From contig CAJFCJ010000015.1 in assembly GCA_904063045.1 (NCBI GenBank), positions 248,001 through 312,000 of the forward strand: a stretch of DNA of 64,000 nucleotides, written 5' to 3'. The notes beneath the pieces are model-generated. The model was not told the DNA's origin. It made no database searches and saw nothing but the letters and a program-made list of their open reading frames with translations. Made by a program: the position numbers and the translations under genes. Positions 63,103 through 64,000 of the stretch are shown one piece after another. Origin of the DNA: Dimorphilus gyrociliatus (lineage: Eukaryota > Annelida > Polychaeta > Dinophilidae). How positions within the stretch are numbered: the stretch's first letter is position 1; every line of letters starts with the position of its first letter.

Positions 63103-64000
63103 CAAAAACACATTCTAATTGTTTCCAAAGTAATTACAAAAACAATTATATTATTAATTATAATTGCCTTAGTTTAAATTCATAAACTGGTTCTTGCAAG
63201 ATTTTGATAGAAGTATTTTTCTCAGGTCAAACGATTTCTTAATATTTCCTGTCACTCGCAATATTTTATTTTGCTATATTTATATTAAAATTATCGTATT
63301 GGATTATTTACTTTTTGTCTGAATGAAGCTCAAAACTCATTTTATGTTTTTGCTGTATATCCATTTTGAAATTTTAAAAGATGAATTACTTTTACTTTGG
63401 AGATACTTAATGAAAATATAGAATATCATGAAATATCATATTCATCTGTTTTTAATTATTTCTTACAAAAATAAGGGAAGGTTTATTACAGGTCGAATAT
63501 AAGAATATATTGGTTGATTCTTAATACTCTCTATATATGCTAGACTAGATATAGAAACATTATATTCACAATGAATATTCAACAACAAAATAGATACAGG
63601 CTAAAGGCATACAATGTTGTTTTCTATGCATATATATTTCTATCCTAATTACTTTGTATTGTAACTTAGAGCAATAGAGAGAAAACAACGAGAAGACCTC
63701 TCATTTAAATGAGATTTGTCACTGCTCAACCTATCGAAACTTATTTAAATGAAAGTGTTACGAGTTGTGTTTATCAGTTTCCCTCAGTAAACGACTTTAA
63801 TAATGAATATTGACTCAAAGGAAAAGGAAAATGTGATTTCTCGCATAACATATCTTGTTTTCGTGTATGAAAATAGTAGAATTGATAATTTTTATTAAAT
63901 ACATTAAGGAAATAAGTCCAGAACAAAAAAGAAAGGAAGCAACATTACAATTGTAAATAAGATAAATTATATTGTAATTATTTCAATAGATTACTGATGT
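63103..64000. other. Intergenic region to the right edge
   Basis: AT-rich, no coding sequence supported. Confidence 0.55.

Overview
The window is nuclear DNA from an AT-rich, intron-bearing bilaterian animal. The gene set (PDCD10/CCM3, FIS1, MDM1, POLDIP3/SKAR, LZIC, an Abraxas-family protein, THUMPD1, a VAT1-like protein, an NRF-6-type acyltransferase) is animal-specific or typical of animals. Most introns are about 45-75 bp with clean GT-AG ends and a few are 0.3-5 kb, so this is a small, compact invertebrate genome. A meiofaunal lophotrochozoan such as a small annelid would fit, but that is a guess. I built splice models by hand; for every complete multi-exon gene below the summed coding length is a multiple of three and the join reads through.

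Layout. 1-4270: a BIN3-like BAR protein (partial, -), the lariat debranching enzyme DBR1 (-) and the GINS subunit PSF2 (+), the last two divergent from about 300 bp. 5778-10353: MDM1 (+) facing a VAT1-like oxidoreductase (-). 12289-18080: a tight block of Abraxas-like (-), POLDIP3 (+), LZIC (+) and THUMPD1 (-). 19424-23810: hexokinase (+) with two possible first exons, facing FIS1 (-). 23811-28682: gene-poor. 28683-30903: an orphan rhodopsin-like GPCR (-) with altered switch motifs and a long Lys/Glu-rich tail. 31329-32748: an unrecognised four-exon gene (+). 34525-42804: a reductase-fold gene (-) that lacks the catalytic YxxxK, carries a repeat tail, and has a first intron near 4.8 kb holding a CpG-richer island with two palindromic CRE sites. 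43148-46271: PDCD10 (-). 50299-51669: a calmodulin-like gene (+). 52769-54926: an aldo/keto reductase (-). 55868-56408: an unrecognised two-exon gene (+). 56541-59699: an NRF-6-like membrane acyltransferase (-). 60965-63102: a plant/fungal-type aromatic amino acid ammonia-lyase (+).

Most of the genes are unrelated housekeeping functions (RNA processing, replication, tRNA modification, mitochondrial fission, glycolysis, calcium and vascular/STRIPAK-type signalling). They are not an operon-like system. Points of most interest are the animal PAL/TAL-type lyase with a tyrosine-selective signature, the degenerate reductase with an NGEA-repeat tail, the unusual GPCR, and a recurring CTCF-like motif (TAG-N-K-GGCGCTA) just upstream of many start codons. 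No tRNA, rRNA, CRISPR array or intact transposon was seen. Repeats are AT, GA/TC and ATCT microsatellites, and short TATACTGTATA/TATACAGTATA palindromes.
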